A stretch of DNA of 64,000 bases from Streptomyces monashensis. GTDB taxonomy: Bacteria; Actinomycetota; Actinomycetes; Streptomycetales; Streptomycetaceae. Both the position numbers and the translations under genes were made by a program. Positions 43,005 to 50,294 of the stretch are shown here, one piece after another. The stretch is taken from NCBI RefSeq assembly GCF_001866665.1, contig NZ_MLYO01000009.1, forward strand, positions 248,001-312,000, written 5' to 3'. Under the pieces are notes generated by a model. That model saw only the letters and a list, made by a program, of their open reading frames with translations. It was not told where the DNA came from and did not search any database. Position 1 is the stretch's first letter. Every line of letters starts with the position of its first letter.

Positions 43005-43802
43005 CTAGGAGAGTTGGTAGCCGCGGAGGTTCGTGAGCAGGAGGTAGGTGTTCTCCAGGGAGCCCGAGGTGTCGCCGAGGGAGCGGTAGATGCCCCACTT
43101 GGGGCGCACGCGGTCGGCGAGGAACGTGTCGACGCCGGACCTGGTCGTGTCGATGACCGTCGTGGAGCCGTTCTTGAGGATCCAGCGGACGGAGCCGGCG
43201 CTGCCGCTGCCGACCGTGATCTGGAAGTCGACGTCGGTCCATGTGTCGTGCAGCGGGTCGAGGTCGGTGCTGCCGACGAGGATGTCGTCGACGGCGAGCC
43301 GCAGTTCGATGGTCTGTTTGCCGTTCTGGCGGCGCAGCGACTGCACGACGATCGGCGAGGTGCCGCTGCCGGGCTGCTTCATCTGCATGATGTGCGTGAA
43401 GGTGGTGGTCGCCTTGAGCGTGCTGGGGATGTACATCGAGTACGTGATCCGCCAGGTCTGCCCCTCGGTCCACTTCAGGTAGCTGTCCGCGCCGGTGCGC
43501 AGGCCGGTGACCTCCTGGCGCTGGCGGTCGGTGGAGGTGTCGCGGTCGACGGTGTGCATGGTGAAGCGCCAGTTGTCTCCGGTGGCGAAGATGTGAGGGT
43601 GGCCGGCCGGGTGGGAGTGGGCGCGGTCGTCCTCGACGGTCTCGAAGGCGCCGAGTCCGTCGGTGCGCGCCGACGGCGACCACTTCAGCTGCCAGGAGGC
43701 GGCGTGGGCCGCGGTGGCGGGCAGGCCGGGCGGAAGTCCGGTCGCGGCCGCCACGGCGCCGCCGAGCGCGGCCCCCAGCACTCCCCTTCTGGACGTGCTC
43801 AT
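43005..43802 (-). CDS. Secreted jelly-roll polysaccharide lyase-like protein (Tat signal)
   Basis: Protein of 265 residues. The N-terminus TSRRGVLGAALGGAVAAATG is a twin-arginine signal. The mature part is beta-rich: WRITYSMYIPSTLKATTTFT, HIMQMKQPGSGTSPIVVQSL, DTWTDVDFQITVGSGSAGSV and RPKWGIYRSLGDTSGSLENT. This is the concanavalin-type fold of heparin-lyase-I-like and PL7/PL20-like proteins; I cannot name the exact family from sequence alone. Start ATG 43802 overlaps the GH105 stop by four bases. A lyase here would create the unsaturated uronates that GH105 removes. Confidence 0.7.
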   Translation of the reverse strand: MSTSRRGVLGAALGGAVAAATGLPPGLPATAAHAASWQLKWSPSARTDGLGAFETVEDDRAHSHPAGHPHIFATGDNWRFTMHTVDRDTSTDRQRQEVTGLRTGADSYLKWTEGQTWRITYSMYIPSTLKATTTFTHIMQMKQPGSGTSPIVVQSLRRQNGKQTIELRLAVDDILVGSTDLDPLHDTWTDVDFQITVGSGSAGSVRWILKNGSTTVIDTTRSGVDTFLADRVRPKWGIYRSLGDTSGSLENTYLLLTNLRGYQLS

Positions 43803-45016
43803 AACACTCGACCGTCCTCACGCAGTTGCTCGTTCATGATCAGGAAGGCGCCGAGCCCATGGAAGTCGTTGACGGCCCGGGGGCGGGCGGCGTAGTACGC
43901 GTACGTGCCGACGTTGGTACCGACGGAGATGTCCGACAGTTCGGTACGGCCGTCCGCGCCGACCGACAGCCGGGCCAGCACGCCCTGGTAGCCGCGCCGG
44001 GCCACGGACCTGAAGTGCCCGTCCAGATAACCCTGTTGAGCGCCCCGGTCGAGGGCGTAGGCGAACATGCCGGAGCAGGACGTCTCGGTCCAGTTGTCCG
44101 GCCGGTCCCCCTTGTCGATCACCTGGAACCAGCGCCCGGACGCCGGGTCCTGGTACTTCTCCAGCGCCGACGCCAACGTGCGGAACATTCCCAGCAGTTG
44201 GGGACGGTACTGCTGGTCCGCAGGGATCGCGTCCAGGACGTTCACCGTCGCCATGGCGTACCAGCCGACCGCCCGGCACCAGTGCTCGGGGGCCAGTCCG
44301 GTGGCCGGATCGGCCCAGCTCGCCGACCTCGACTCGTCGTAGGCGTGCCGGAGCAGGCCGCTCGCGACCTGGAGGTGACGGCCGTAGACGTACAGCTGCC
44401 GGGCGGCCTCGCCGTCCGCGTACGCGCCGTCGTGGAACTCCTGGCCGTACTCGACCAGGAACGGGTTCACCATGTAGGCGCCGTCCGCCCAGAGTTGATG
44501 GGCGCGGCTGCTGGTGTCGGCGTGCCAGAAGCCGCCGTCGGAAGTGCGCGGATAGGTGTTCAGGCGGTCGCGGATCTTCTGGGCCGCCGTGCGGTAGCGG
44601 TCCTGGCCGGTCTCGTGGTGCAGGATCACCAGCAGTCGGCCCGCCTGCATGCTGTCCAGGCTGTCGAACGACTGGCCGATGCTGCCGTCGGCGCTCACGA
44701 ACCGGTCGACGTAGGCCTTGATGTACGACAGCAGGCGGGGGTCGTGGGTGCGCCGGTAGACGAGGTACTGGCCGTAGAGGTACAGGCCCACCGGGTACGA
44801 CCAGCCGCCGATGGTCTGCGGCGTGTAGCGCGCCATGGTGGAGTCGACGACGGCCGTGGACCAGTCGCGGGCGGCGGCGGGGCGGACGGACGGGGCGGTG
44901 GTGTGACGAACAGCGGGAGCGGCGGCGGCCGGGGGTACGGCGGCGGGCAGCGCCGCCAGGGCCGCGGTGGCGAGCGCGGCGGTGCTCAGCGCCGCGCGCA
45001 GGCGTCGGCGTCTCAT
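43799..45016 (-). CDS. Secreted GH105 unsaturated glucuronyl/rhamnogalacturonyl hydrolase
   Basis: Protein of 405 residues with a signal peptide (LRAALSTAALATAALAALPA). The (alpha/alpha)6 barrel matches GH105: WSYPVGLYLYGQYLVYRRTH, FWHADTSSRAHQLWADGAYM with the catalytic Asp in LWADGAYM, and EHWCRAVGWYAMATVNVLDA. It hydrates and removes unsaturated uronic acid from oligosaccharide ends made by lyases. Most GH105 enzymes are intracellular; secretion here is notable. ATG 45016 has AAGGAGGACC upstream and overlaps the pqqE stop by four bases, so it is coupled to cofactor genes. Confidence 0.9.
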   Translation of the reverse strand: MRRRRLRAALSTAALATAALAALPAAVPPAAAAPAVRHTTAPSVRPAAARDWSTAVVDSTMARYTPQTIGGWSYPVGLYLYGQYLVYRRTHDPRLLSYIKAYVDRFVSADGSIGQSFDSLDSMQAGRLLVILHHETGQDRYRTAAQKIRDRLNTYPRTSDGGFWHADTSSRAHQLWADGAYMVNPFLVEYGQEFHDGAYADGEAARQLYVYGRHLQVASGLLRHAYDESRSASWADPATGLAPEHWCRAVGWYAMATVNVLDAIPADQQYRPQLLGMFRTLASALEKYQDPASGRWFQVIDKGDRPDNWTETSCSGMFAYALDRGAQQGYLDGHFRSVARRGYQGVLARLSVGADGRTELSDISVGTNVGTYAYYAARPRAVNDFHGLGAFLIMNEQLREDGRVL

Positions 45017-46095
45017 GGTCCTCCTTCTCGGTAGGCGTAGGCGGGCCGGTGCGCGGCGGGGCCGTGCACCAGGGCGTGGACGAGGGGGTGGTCCGGGGCG
45101 TGCCGGCAGGCGGGGTCGGTGCGGGCGGGATCGCCGGTCAGGGCGTGGGCCTGGCAGCGGCAGCCGCCGTGGTCGACCGTACGCAGGGCACAGCCCCGGC
45201 ACGGTTCGGGCATCCAGGCCTCGCCCCGGAAGGCGTTGAAGGCCTTCGACTCCCGCCAGATCCAGGCCAGTTCGCGGTCCTTCACGTTCGGCGGTTCCAG
45301 TCCGGGCAGGGCGCCGGCGGCCGGGCAGGGCAGCACCGTGCCGTCCGGGGCGACGGTCAGGGAGACGGCACCCCAGCCGCCCATGCAGGGTTTCGCGGTG
45401 GTGTCCACGAGATCGGCGGCGACCCACACCAACTCCAGGGCATCTCCCAGCCGTTCACGCCAGCGGGCCACGCGGGTGCGGGCGCGCTCGGTCTGGTCGG
45501 GCGTCGGCAGCAGGGCGGCGCGGTTGCGGGCCGCCCAGCCGTGGTACTGGGTGTTGGCGAGCTCGATCCGGTCGGCGCCCCAGTCGAGGGCGAGCCGGAC
45601 CAGGTCGTCGAGAGCGTCCAGGTTGCCGTGATGGAGGACGACGTTCAGACCCAGGGGAAGACCTGCCGCGCGCACCAGACGGGCGGCACGCTTCTTGGCC
45701 GCGAACGACCGTGCCCCCGCGATGCGTTCGGCGGCCACGGGGTCGGCGTGCTGCACCGACAGCTGCACACTGCGCAGCCCGGCCCCGGTCAGCGCGGCCA
45801 GCCGCCGCTCGCCGAGTCCCACCCCGCTGGTGACGAGCTGGGTGTAGAGGCCCGCGCCGCCCGCGGCGGCCACCAGGTCCGGCAGGTCGCGTCGCAGCAG
45901 CGGTTCGCCGCCGGACAGATGGGTGTGGACGACGCCGAGGTCACCCGCTTGCCGGAAGACCTCCGACCACTGCCCGGTGCTCAGCTCTGCTGACCGGCCG
46001 GCCAGTTCGACGGGGTTGGAGCAGTAGCCGCAGCGCAGCGGGCAGGCGTGGGTGAGTTCGGCGAGCAGGGCCCAGGGAGGGGCCGCGGCGGTCAT
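45013..46095 (-). CDS. pqqE: PQQ biosynthesis radical SAM protein PqqE
   Basis: Radical SAM/SPASM enzyme of 360 residues that links Glu and Tyr of PqqA by a C-C bond. The SAM cluster motif is CPLRCGYCSNP near residue 18, after PWALLAELTHA; the glycine motif THLSGGEPLLRRDL follows. C-terminal SPASM cysteines are present in AKPCMGGWG, VLPCPAAG, EPCRGCALRTVDHGGCRCQ and DPACRHAPD. ATG 46095 overlaps the pqqD stop by four bases. In this operon it leads straight into GH105. Confidence 0.94.
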   Translation of the reverse strand: MTAAAPPWALLAELTHACPLRCGYCSNPVELAGRSAELSTGQWSEVFRQAGDLGVVHTHLSGGEPLLRRDLPDLVAAAGGAGLYTQLVTSGVGLGERRLAALTGAGLRSVQLSVQHADPVAAERIAGARSFAAKKRAARLVRAAGLPLGLNVVLHHGNLDALDDLVRLALDWGADRIELANTQYHGWAARNRAALLPTPDQTERARTRVARWRERLGDALELVWVAADLVDTTAKPCMGGWGAVSLTVAPDGTVLPCPAAGALPGLEPPNVKDRELAWIWRESKAFNAFRGEAWMPEPCRGCALRTVDHGGCRCQAHALTGDPARTDPACRHAPDHPLVHALVHGPAAHRPAYAYREGGP

Positions 46096-46373
46096 CCGAG
46101 CCAGCCCTCCTTCCGTAACCGGTCGAGGAACCAGGGGACTTCGGCGGCAACGGGCGCACGCGGATGACGTGCCGTCAGTTCGGCGACGACGGCGTCCACG
46201 TCCCGGACGCCGTCGCACAGCCGCAGCACCTCGCCCGCGCCGCCGTCGAGCACCACCACCCGCTCCGGCAGCAGCAACAGGTCGGCGCCCCGCACCCGGT
46301 CGCGCCTCAGCAGCACCCCCCGGGCGAGGACCGGCCGCCAGGGCACGGCGGGCGACAGCGGCGCCGGCGTCAT
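46092..46373 (-). CDS. pqqD: PqqA-binding chaperone PqqD
   Basis: Protein of 93 residues, the normal PqqD size: a RiPP recognition element that presents PqqA to PqqE. Conserved strands and helices are visible as VPWRPVLARGVLLRRDRVRG, LLLPERVVVLDGGAGEVLRL and the C-terminal VPWFLDRLRKEGWLG. ATG 46373 overlaps the pqqC stop (ATGA), and its own stop overlaps the pqqE start. A longer upstream frame is only the pqqC gene read out of phase. Confidence 0.92.
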   Translation of the reverse strand: MTPAPLSPAVPWRPVLARGVLLRRDRVRGADLLLLPERVVVLDGGAGEVLRLCDGVRDVDAVVAELTARHPRAPVAAEVPWFLDRLRKEGWLG

Positions 46374-47158
46374 GTCCCGCCTCCGACCGCCGTACGCGCC
46401 GCGTCCGCTGCGCCCGCCGCACCCGTCACGCCCATCACGCCCGTCGCGTCCACCGCGTCCACCGCGTCCAGCAGCGACCACAGGACCTCGCATTTGAACT
46501 CCAGCGCGGCCACGGCCCGTTGCTGCTCGTCCGGGGTGCGGGCGCGGGCCAGGACCAGGGCGAGGGCCTGCTCGGCGTCGCGGGCCCCCTGGGTGACGCG
46601 GGTGCGGAAGTAGGCGAGGCCCGCCGGGTCGATCCACGGATAGTGGTGTTCGAAGGCGGCGATGCGGGTGCGCATCAGGTCCGGGGCGGACAGCTCGGTC
46701 AGGGAGGCGGCGACGGCGTCGAGCACCGGGCGCCGCCGGCAGAAGCCGACGTAGGCCTCCACCGCGAACCGCACCCCGGGCGGTACCCGGGACGCGTTCC
46801 ACAGCTCCTCGCGGTCGAGCCCGGCCGCCTCGCCGAGCCGCAGCCAGCGCTCGATACCGCCCCCCGTGCTGTCGGTACCGTCCTGGTCGTGGATGCGGCG
46901 CAGCCAGGCACGGCGGTCCTCGGGCCGCTCCAGAGCGGCGAGGATCAGCGCGTCCTTGACGGGGATGTGCCGCTGGTAGTGGAAGCGGGCGGCGATCCAG
47001 CGGCGCAGTTCGGCGGGGGTCAGTTCGCCGCGGTGCATCCGCTGGTTGAAGGGGTGGCGGTCGTGGTAGCGCACCCTGGTGACCGCGCGCAGCCGCTCGG
47101 TGAACTCGGCGGCCGGCCAGGCGGCGCGGCCGTCGGGTCCCGGTGCCGCCGCGGTCAT
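46370..47158 (-). CDS. pqqC: Pyrroloquinoline-quinone synthase PqqC
   Basis: Cofactor-free oxidase of 262 residues that closes and oxidises the last PQQ intermediate. The family core is clear: RYHDRHPFNQRMHRGELT, LRRWIAARFHYQRHIPVKDA, RRIHDQDGTDSTGGGIERWL, and FEHHYPWIDPAGLAYFRTRV. Usual proteins end near the LEFKCEVLWSLLDA helix; this one has about 30 extra Ala/Gly/Thr-rich residues. ATG 47158 overlaps the pqqA stop (ATGA at 47155-47158). Confidence 0.94.
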   Translation of the reverse strand: MTAAAPGPDGRAAWPAAEFTERLRAVTRVRYHDRHPFNQRMHRGELTPAELRRWIAARFHYQRHIPVKDALILAALERPEDRRAWLRRIHDQDGTDSTGGGIERWLRLGEAAGLDREELWNASRVPPGVRFAVEAYVGFCRRRPVLDAVAASLTELSAPDLMRTRIAAFEHHYPWIDPAGLAYFRTRVTQGARDAEQALALVLARARTPDEQQRAVAALEFKCEVLWSLLDAVDAVDATGVMGVTGAAGAADAARTAVGGGT

Positions 47159-47322
47159 GCGGCCGGGGGCGGCTCGGGCGCGCGGCGGTCGGCGAGCGCG
47201 TAGGCGGTCACCTCCAGCGCGGTCTCCACCACACGGTAACCAGGGCTTCGCCAGACCTTTTCATCCGATGTCTTCGGGGCGAGGAGGTCCGTCCGGGTGG
47301 GCAGGGAAGGGCTCTCGTTCAT
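47155..47322 (-). CDS. pqqA: PQQ precursor peptide PqqA
   Basis: A 55-residue open frame beginning MNESPSLPTRTDLLAPK. It contains VVETALEVTAYALADRR, in which Glu37 and Tyr41 form the E-x3-Y pair that PqqE joins to make PQQ. It is longer than the classic 23-30 residue PqqA, with a long leader and a 14-residue tail after Tyr. The stop overlaps the pqqC start, which supports the call. Ribosome binding site is weak (AAAGCGAG at a distance). Easily missed by size filters. Confidence 0.88.
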   Translation of the reverse strand: MNESPSLPTRTDLLAPKTSDEKVWRSPGYRVVETALEVTAYALADRRAPEPPPAA

Positions 47323-47647
47323 GGGTGCGTACTCGCTTTCCCGAGGTGGGGGAACTCATCAGGGAAGGCCACTGGGGACAGGGAGGAGTCGACGGCCAGG
47401 TCAGGGCCCGTTCATGTACGTGCACCGGGTTCATCAACACGTCGGCGGCGCGATACAGAGTCCCGGGACGATGCGCCGCGGTCAATGGTCCGGACCGAAA
47501 ACGTCGGATGCGTTTCCGGCCAATCTCCGCCACAGGCGCTGACTCGCCGGTCAGTTTCCCCGGATTCCGCGGTCAGGAATGCGTCGCGGTCGTTGATCGT
47601 TGACGATGGGAGAAGAACCTGTCGACAACCGAAGGATCACGAGGCTC
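47323..47647. promoter_or_regulatory. Divergent promoter region of the pqqA operon and aldo/keto reductase gene
   Basis: About 325 bases with no gene. It holds the 10-bp palindrome GGTCCGGACC at 47487-47496, an inverted repeat CTGACTCGCCGGTCAG at 47539-47554 and the repeat CGTTGATCGTTGA near 47594. Any of these could bind the regulator of the nine-gene operon, which has no regulator gene of its own nearby. GAAGGATCACGAGG at the right end is the reductase ribosome binding site. Confidence 0.5.
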
Positions 47648-48487
47648 GTGAGCAGCAAGGTCCCCCCGATCATCCTCAACAACGGCATCGAGATGCCCCA
47701 GCTGGGCTTCGGCGTCTGGCAGGTGCCGGACGACGATGCCGAGCGGGCTGTCACCACGGCGCTCGCGGCCGGGTACCGCAGCGTCGACACCGCCGCGATC
47801 TACGGCAACGAAGAGGGCACCGGCAAGGCCCTCGCCGCCTCCGGCGTACCCCGCGAGGAACTCTTCGTCACCACCAAGCTCTGGAACGCCGACCAGGGGT
47901 ACGACGCCACGCTCCGCGCGTTCGACACCTCGCTGGCGAAGCTGGGCCTCGACCACGTGGACCTGTACCTGATCCACTGGCCGCTGCCGTCCCGCGACAC
48001 CTACGTCGACACCTACCGGGCACTCGAGAAGCTCTACGCCGACAAGCGCGTGCGCGCCATCGGCGTGTCCAACTTCCTCCCCGAGCACCTGGAACGGCTG
48101 ATCGGCGAGACCTCCGTCATCCCGGCGGTCAACCAGATCGAGCTGCACCCGCACCTGCAGCAGCACGCCGCCCGCGCGTACCACGCGGAGCAGGGCATCG
48201 CGACCGAGGCCTGGTCGCCGCTCGGCCAGGGCAAGGGGCTGCTCGAGGTGCCGGCGATCGTCGCGATCGCGCAGAAGCACGGCCGCACCCCCGCCCAGGT
48301 CGTGCTGCGCTGGCACGTCCAGCTGGGCACCGTCGTGATCCCGAAGTCCGTGACGCCGTCCCGGATCAAGGAGAACATCGAGGTCTTCGACTTCAGCCTC
48401 GACGACGAGGACCTCGCGGCGATCAGCGCGCTCAACGAGGACCGGCGCATCGGCCCCGACCCCGCCGCCTTCGACTACGTGGGCTGA
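47648..48487 (+). CDS. Aldo/keto reductase
   Basis: NADPH-dependent carbonyl reductase of 279 residues. The catalytic tetrad is visible: Asp and Tyr in YRSVDTAAIYGNEEGTGKAL, Lys in LFVTTKLWNADQGY, His in LYLIHWPLPSRDTY; the coenzyme motif VVIPKSVTPSRIKENIEVFD is near the C-terminus. GTG 47648 was chosen over an upstream TTG because similarity begins at SKVPPIILNNGIEMPQLGFG. It is divergent from pqqA and may share its control region; a link to sugar oxidation is only positional. Confidence 0.9.
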   Translation: MSSKVPPIILNNGIEMPQLGFGVWQVPDDDAERAVTTALAAGYRSVDTAAIYGNEEGTGKALAASGVPREELFVTTKLWNADQGYDATLRAFDTSLAKLGLDHVDLYLIHWPLPSRDTYVDTYRALEKLYADKRVRAIGVSNFLPEHLERLIGETSVIPAVNQIELHPHLQQHAARAYHAEQGIATEAWSPLGQGKGLLEVPAIVAIAQKHGRTPAQVVLRWHVQLGTVVIPKSVTPSRIKENIEVFDFSLDDEDLAAISALNEDRRIGPDPAAFDYVG

Positions 48488-48547
48488 GCCGCTCCGCCCG
48501 GACCGGCGCCGGTTCCGGCTCGCCGGCCGCCGGTACCGCGCACGCCG

Positions 48548-48584
48548 CGGCCACCCGCCCGCCCGCCGGCGGGACGGGTGGCCG
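48548..48584. terminator. Bidirectional terminator
   Basis: Perfect 10-bp arms CGGCCACCCG and CGGGTGGCCG with a 17-base loop that itself contains a smaller GC hairpin. It lies between the convergent reductase and ABM-domain genes. Confidence 0.75.
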
Positions 48585-48744
48585 TGCGCGGCCCGCGAGC
48601 ACCGAGCGCCTCCCCCGGCGGTCGTACTCCTGCGCACAGGCCGTTGCGGTACGCCGTCCGCGGAGCCATGCGCTGCGCCGTCGGGGCCGTGTACCCCGCT
48701 GGTGGGGCCGTGTGCCCCGCCGTTCAGCCCGCTCGCGCATCCGT

Positions 48745-49359
48745 TCAGTCGGGCCGCACGTCCGCGTGGACGATCTCGAACTCCTCCAGGGCGACGACGT
48801 CGACGTGCGCCTTGACCACGCTCTCGTGCCGGATGAGTGCGTGGCCCGCCCGGGACCCGTCCAGTGCGGCTCGGTCGGCGAAGAGCACTCCGACCAGGCC
48901 CCGGCCGCGCACGCGGTCCAGGAAGAGGGCCGCCCCGGCGAATCCGGGCAGCACCTCCAGGCGGGGCAGCACCCCCGCGTGGAAGGTGTCGAAGGCCAGG
49001 TCCGCGTCCGCCGGCGCGAACTCCAGCCGGGTCAGCCGCATGCCGCCGCCGGTGAGCGGCCGGTGCCCGACCGGGAAGACCGTGGCCTCGTAGTTCTCGA
49101 CCGCGACGGTCCCGGCGAAGGGGTGCAGCAGTGCCGGGCGCCGCTCGCGCATGACCTGGTCGCTGTGGTCGCGTGCCTCGGCCGACTCCCACCAGCTGAC
49201 CGAGAACAGGGTGCCGAGAGACCGGTCGACGAAGACGCCGGCACCCCGGAAACCCGGGCGTTCCTCGAGCAGATCGTGCCCCTGCGTGTTCAGGGTCCGG
49301 ATGGCCGTGCCCAGCTGCGCCGGATTGCCGGTCGCGTAGACCGTGCGGACGAACAACAT
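48745..49359 (-). CDS. Protein with two tandem antibiotic biosynthesis monooxygenase (ABM)-like domains
   Basis: Protein of 204 residues. Two ferredoxin-like halves repeat the ABM pattern: residues 1-95 (LEERPGFRGAGVFVDRSLG, SVSWWESAEARDHSDQVMRE) and 110-204 (LEVLPGFAGAALFLDRVRGR, VGVLFADRAALDGSRAGHAL). Most ABM proteins are single domains that dimerise; here two are fused. They can oxidise aromatic or haem-like substrates or only bind. ATG 49359 follows GGGAGGTGGGAC. No partner genes suggest a pathway. Confidence 0.8.
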   Translation of the reverse strand: MLFVRTVYATGNPAQLGTAIRTLNTQGHDLLEERPGFRGAGVFVDRSLGTLFSVSWWESAEARDHSDQVMRERRPALLHPFAGTVAVENYEATVFPVGHRPLTGGGMRLTRLEFAPADADLAFDTFHAGVLPRLEVLPGFAGAALFLDRVRGRGLVGVLFADRAALDGSRAGHALIRHESVVKAHVDVVALEEFEIVHADVRPD

Positions 49360-49537
49360 GCGTCCCACCTCCCGGAGCCGTGACCATGCCGGGCCGACGG
49401 CAGCAGACATATGCGGATGAAGCGGCTCTTTCAGTCTTGCCGCGTGTGCAAATCACCGCAATACGCCCAGATTTCGGGAGTTCGCAACTCGAGGGTTGAC
49501 GGGGACATGCAGACGGGTCCACGGTGTACGGCACTCA

Positions 49538-49556
49538 GTAAGGAAACTTTCCTAAC
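49538..49556. promoter_or_regulatory. CsnR-like operator GTAAGGAAACTTTCCTAAC
   Basis: 19-bp near-palindrome (8 of 9 arm positions) centred 27 bases upstream of the chitosanase start. AGGAAA/TTTCCT palindromes upstream of Streptomyces chitosanase genes are bound by the ROK-family repressor CsnR; that regulator is not in the window, so the call rests on motif and context. Confidence 0.72.
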
Positions 49557-49573
49557 AGAAGGGGTCCCCCACA

Positions 49574-50281
49574 GTGCGCCTTCGAACGCTGACCCTCGCC
49601 GCGGCCTCCGGGTCCGCCCTGCTCGCCGCGGGCGTGCTCCCCGCACACGCGTCCGCCGTCCCGTCGGCGAGGTCCGCGCCGACGTCCGCCCAGGAGGGCT
49701 CGGTCAGCGCGGCCGACCTGCTCGCCAAGGTGACGTCCTGTTCGCAGATATCGAACGGCAAATACAAGACCGACGAGGAGACCGCGGCCACGGTCCCCGT
49801 GTGCGGCAAGAACGGCGCGGTGTTCTGGAAGGCCGACATGGACATCGACTGCGACGGCCAGACCACCACCGACTGCAACAAGAACCGCGACCCCTGGTAC
49901 CAGGACGACACCGCCTTCCACCAGTCCGACGGCAAGCCCCTGAAGGCGGAGGCGCTGCCGTACATCGTGGTCCCCAGCTCCAGCAGCATCTGGAACTACT
50001 CCAGCGCCGGCATCAAGGGCGGCGGCGTGGTCGCGGTCATCTACAACAACAAGGTGGAGTACGCCGTCGTCGGCGACACCGGCCCCACGAAGATCATCGG
50101 CGAGGCCTCGTACGCCACCGCCAAGGCGCTCGGCATCGACCCCGACCCGAAGACCGGCGGGGCCGACTCCGGCGTGACCTACATCCTGTTCAAGAACTCC
50201 AGGGTCTCCCCCATCGAGAGCCACAGCGCGGCGGTCTCGCTCGGGGACCAGCTGGCCAAGCAGTTCCTCGCGAACAACTGA
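49574..50281 (+). CDS. Secreted GH75 chitosanase
   Basis: Endo-chitosanase of 235 residues with a signal peptide ending near VLPAHASAVP. GH75 motifs: FWKADMDIDCDGQTTTDCNK with the catalytic Asp, WYQDDTAFHQSDGKPL, and EYAVVGDTGPTKIIGEASYA with the catalytic Glu. It cuts partly deacetylated chitin outside the cell. GTG 49574 is used; GAAGGGG lies upstream. A CsnR-like operator precedes it. Confidence 0.93.
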   Translation: MRLRTLTLAAASGSALLAAGVLPAHASAVPSARSAPTSAQEGSVSAADLLAKVTSCSQISNGKYKTDEETAATVPVCGKNGAVFWKADMDIDCDGQTTTDCNKNRDPWYQDDTAFHQSDGKPLKAEALPYIVVPSSSSIWNYSSAGIKGGGVVAVIYNNKVEYAVVGDTGPTKIIGEASYATAKALGIDPDPKTGGADSGVTYILFKNSRVSPIESHSAAVSLGDQLAKQFLANN

Positions 50282-50294
50282 CGGGTGATGTACG

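Noticed and set aside
35427..47322. RiPP or antibiotic gene cluster reading of the PqqD/PqqE genes
   Set aside because: PqqA with E-x3-Y, PqqC and a PQQ-using enzyme in the same operon identify PQQ synthesis rather than a new peptide product.
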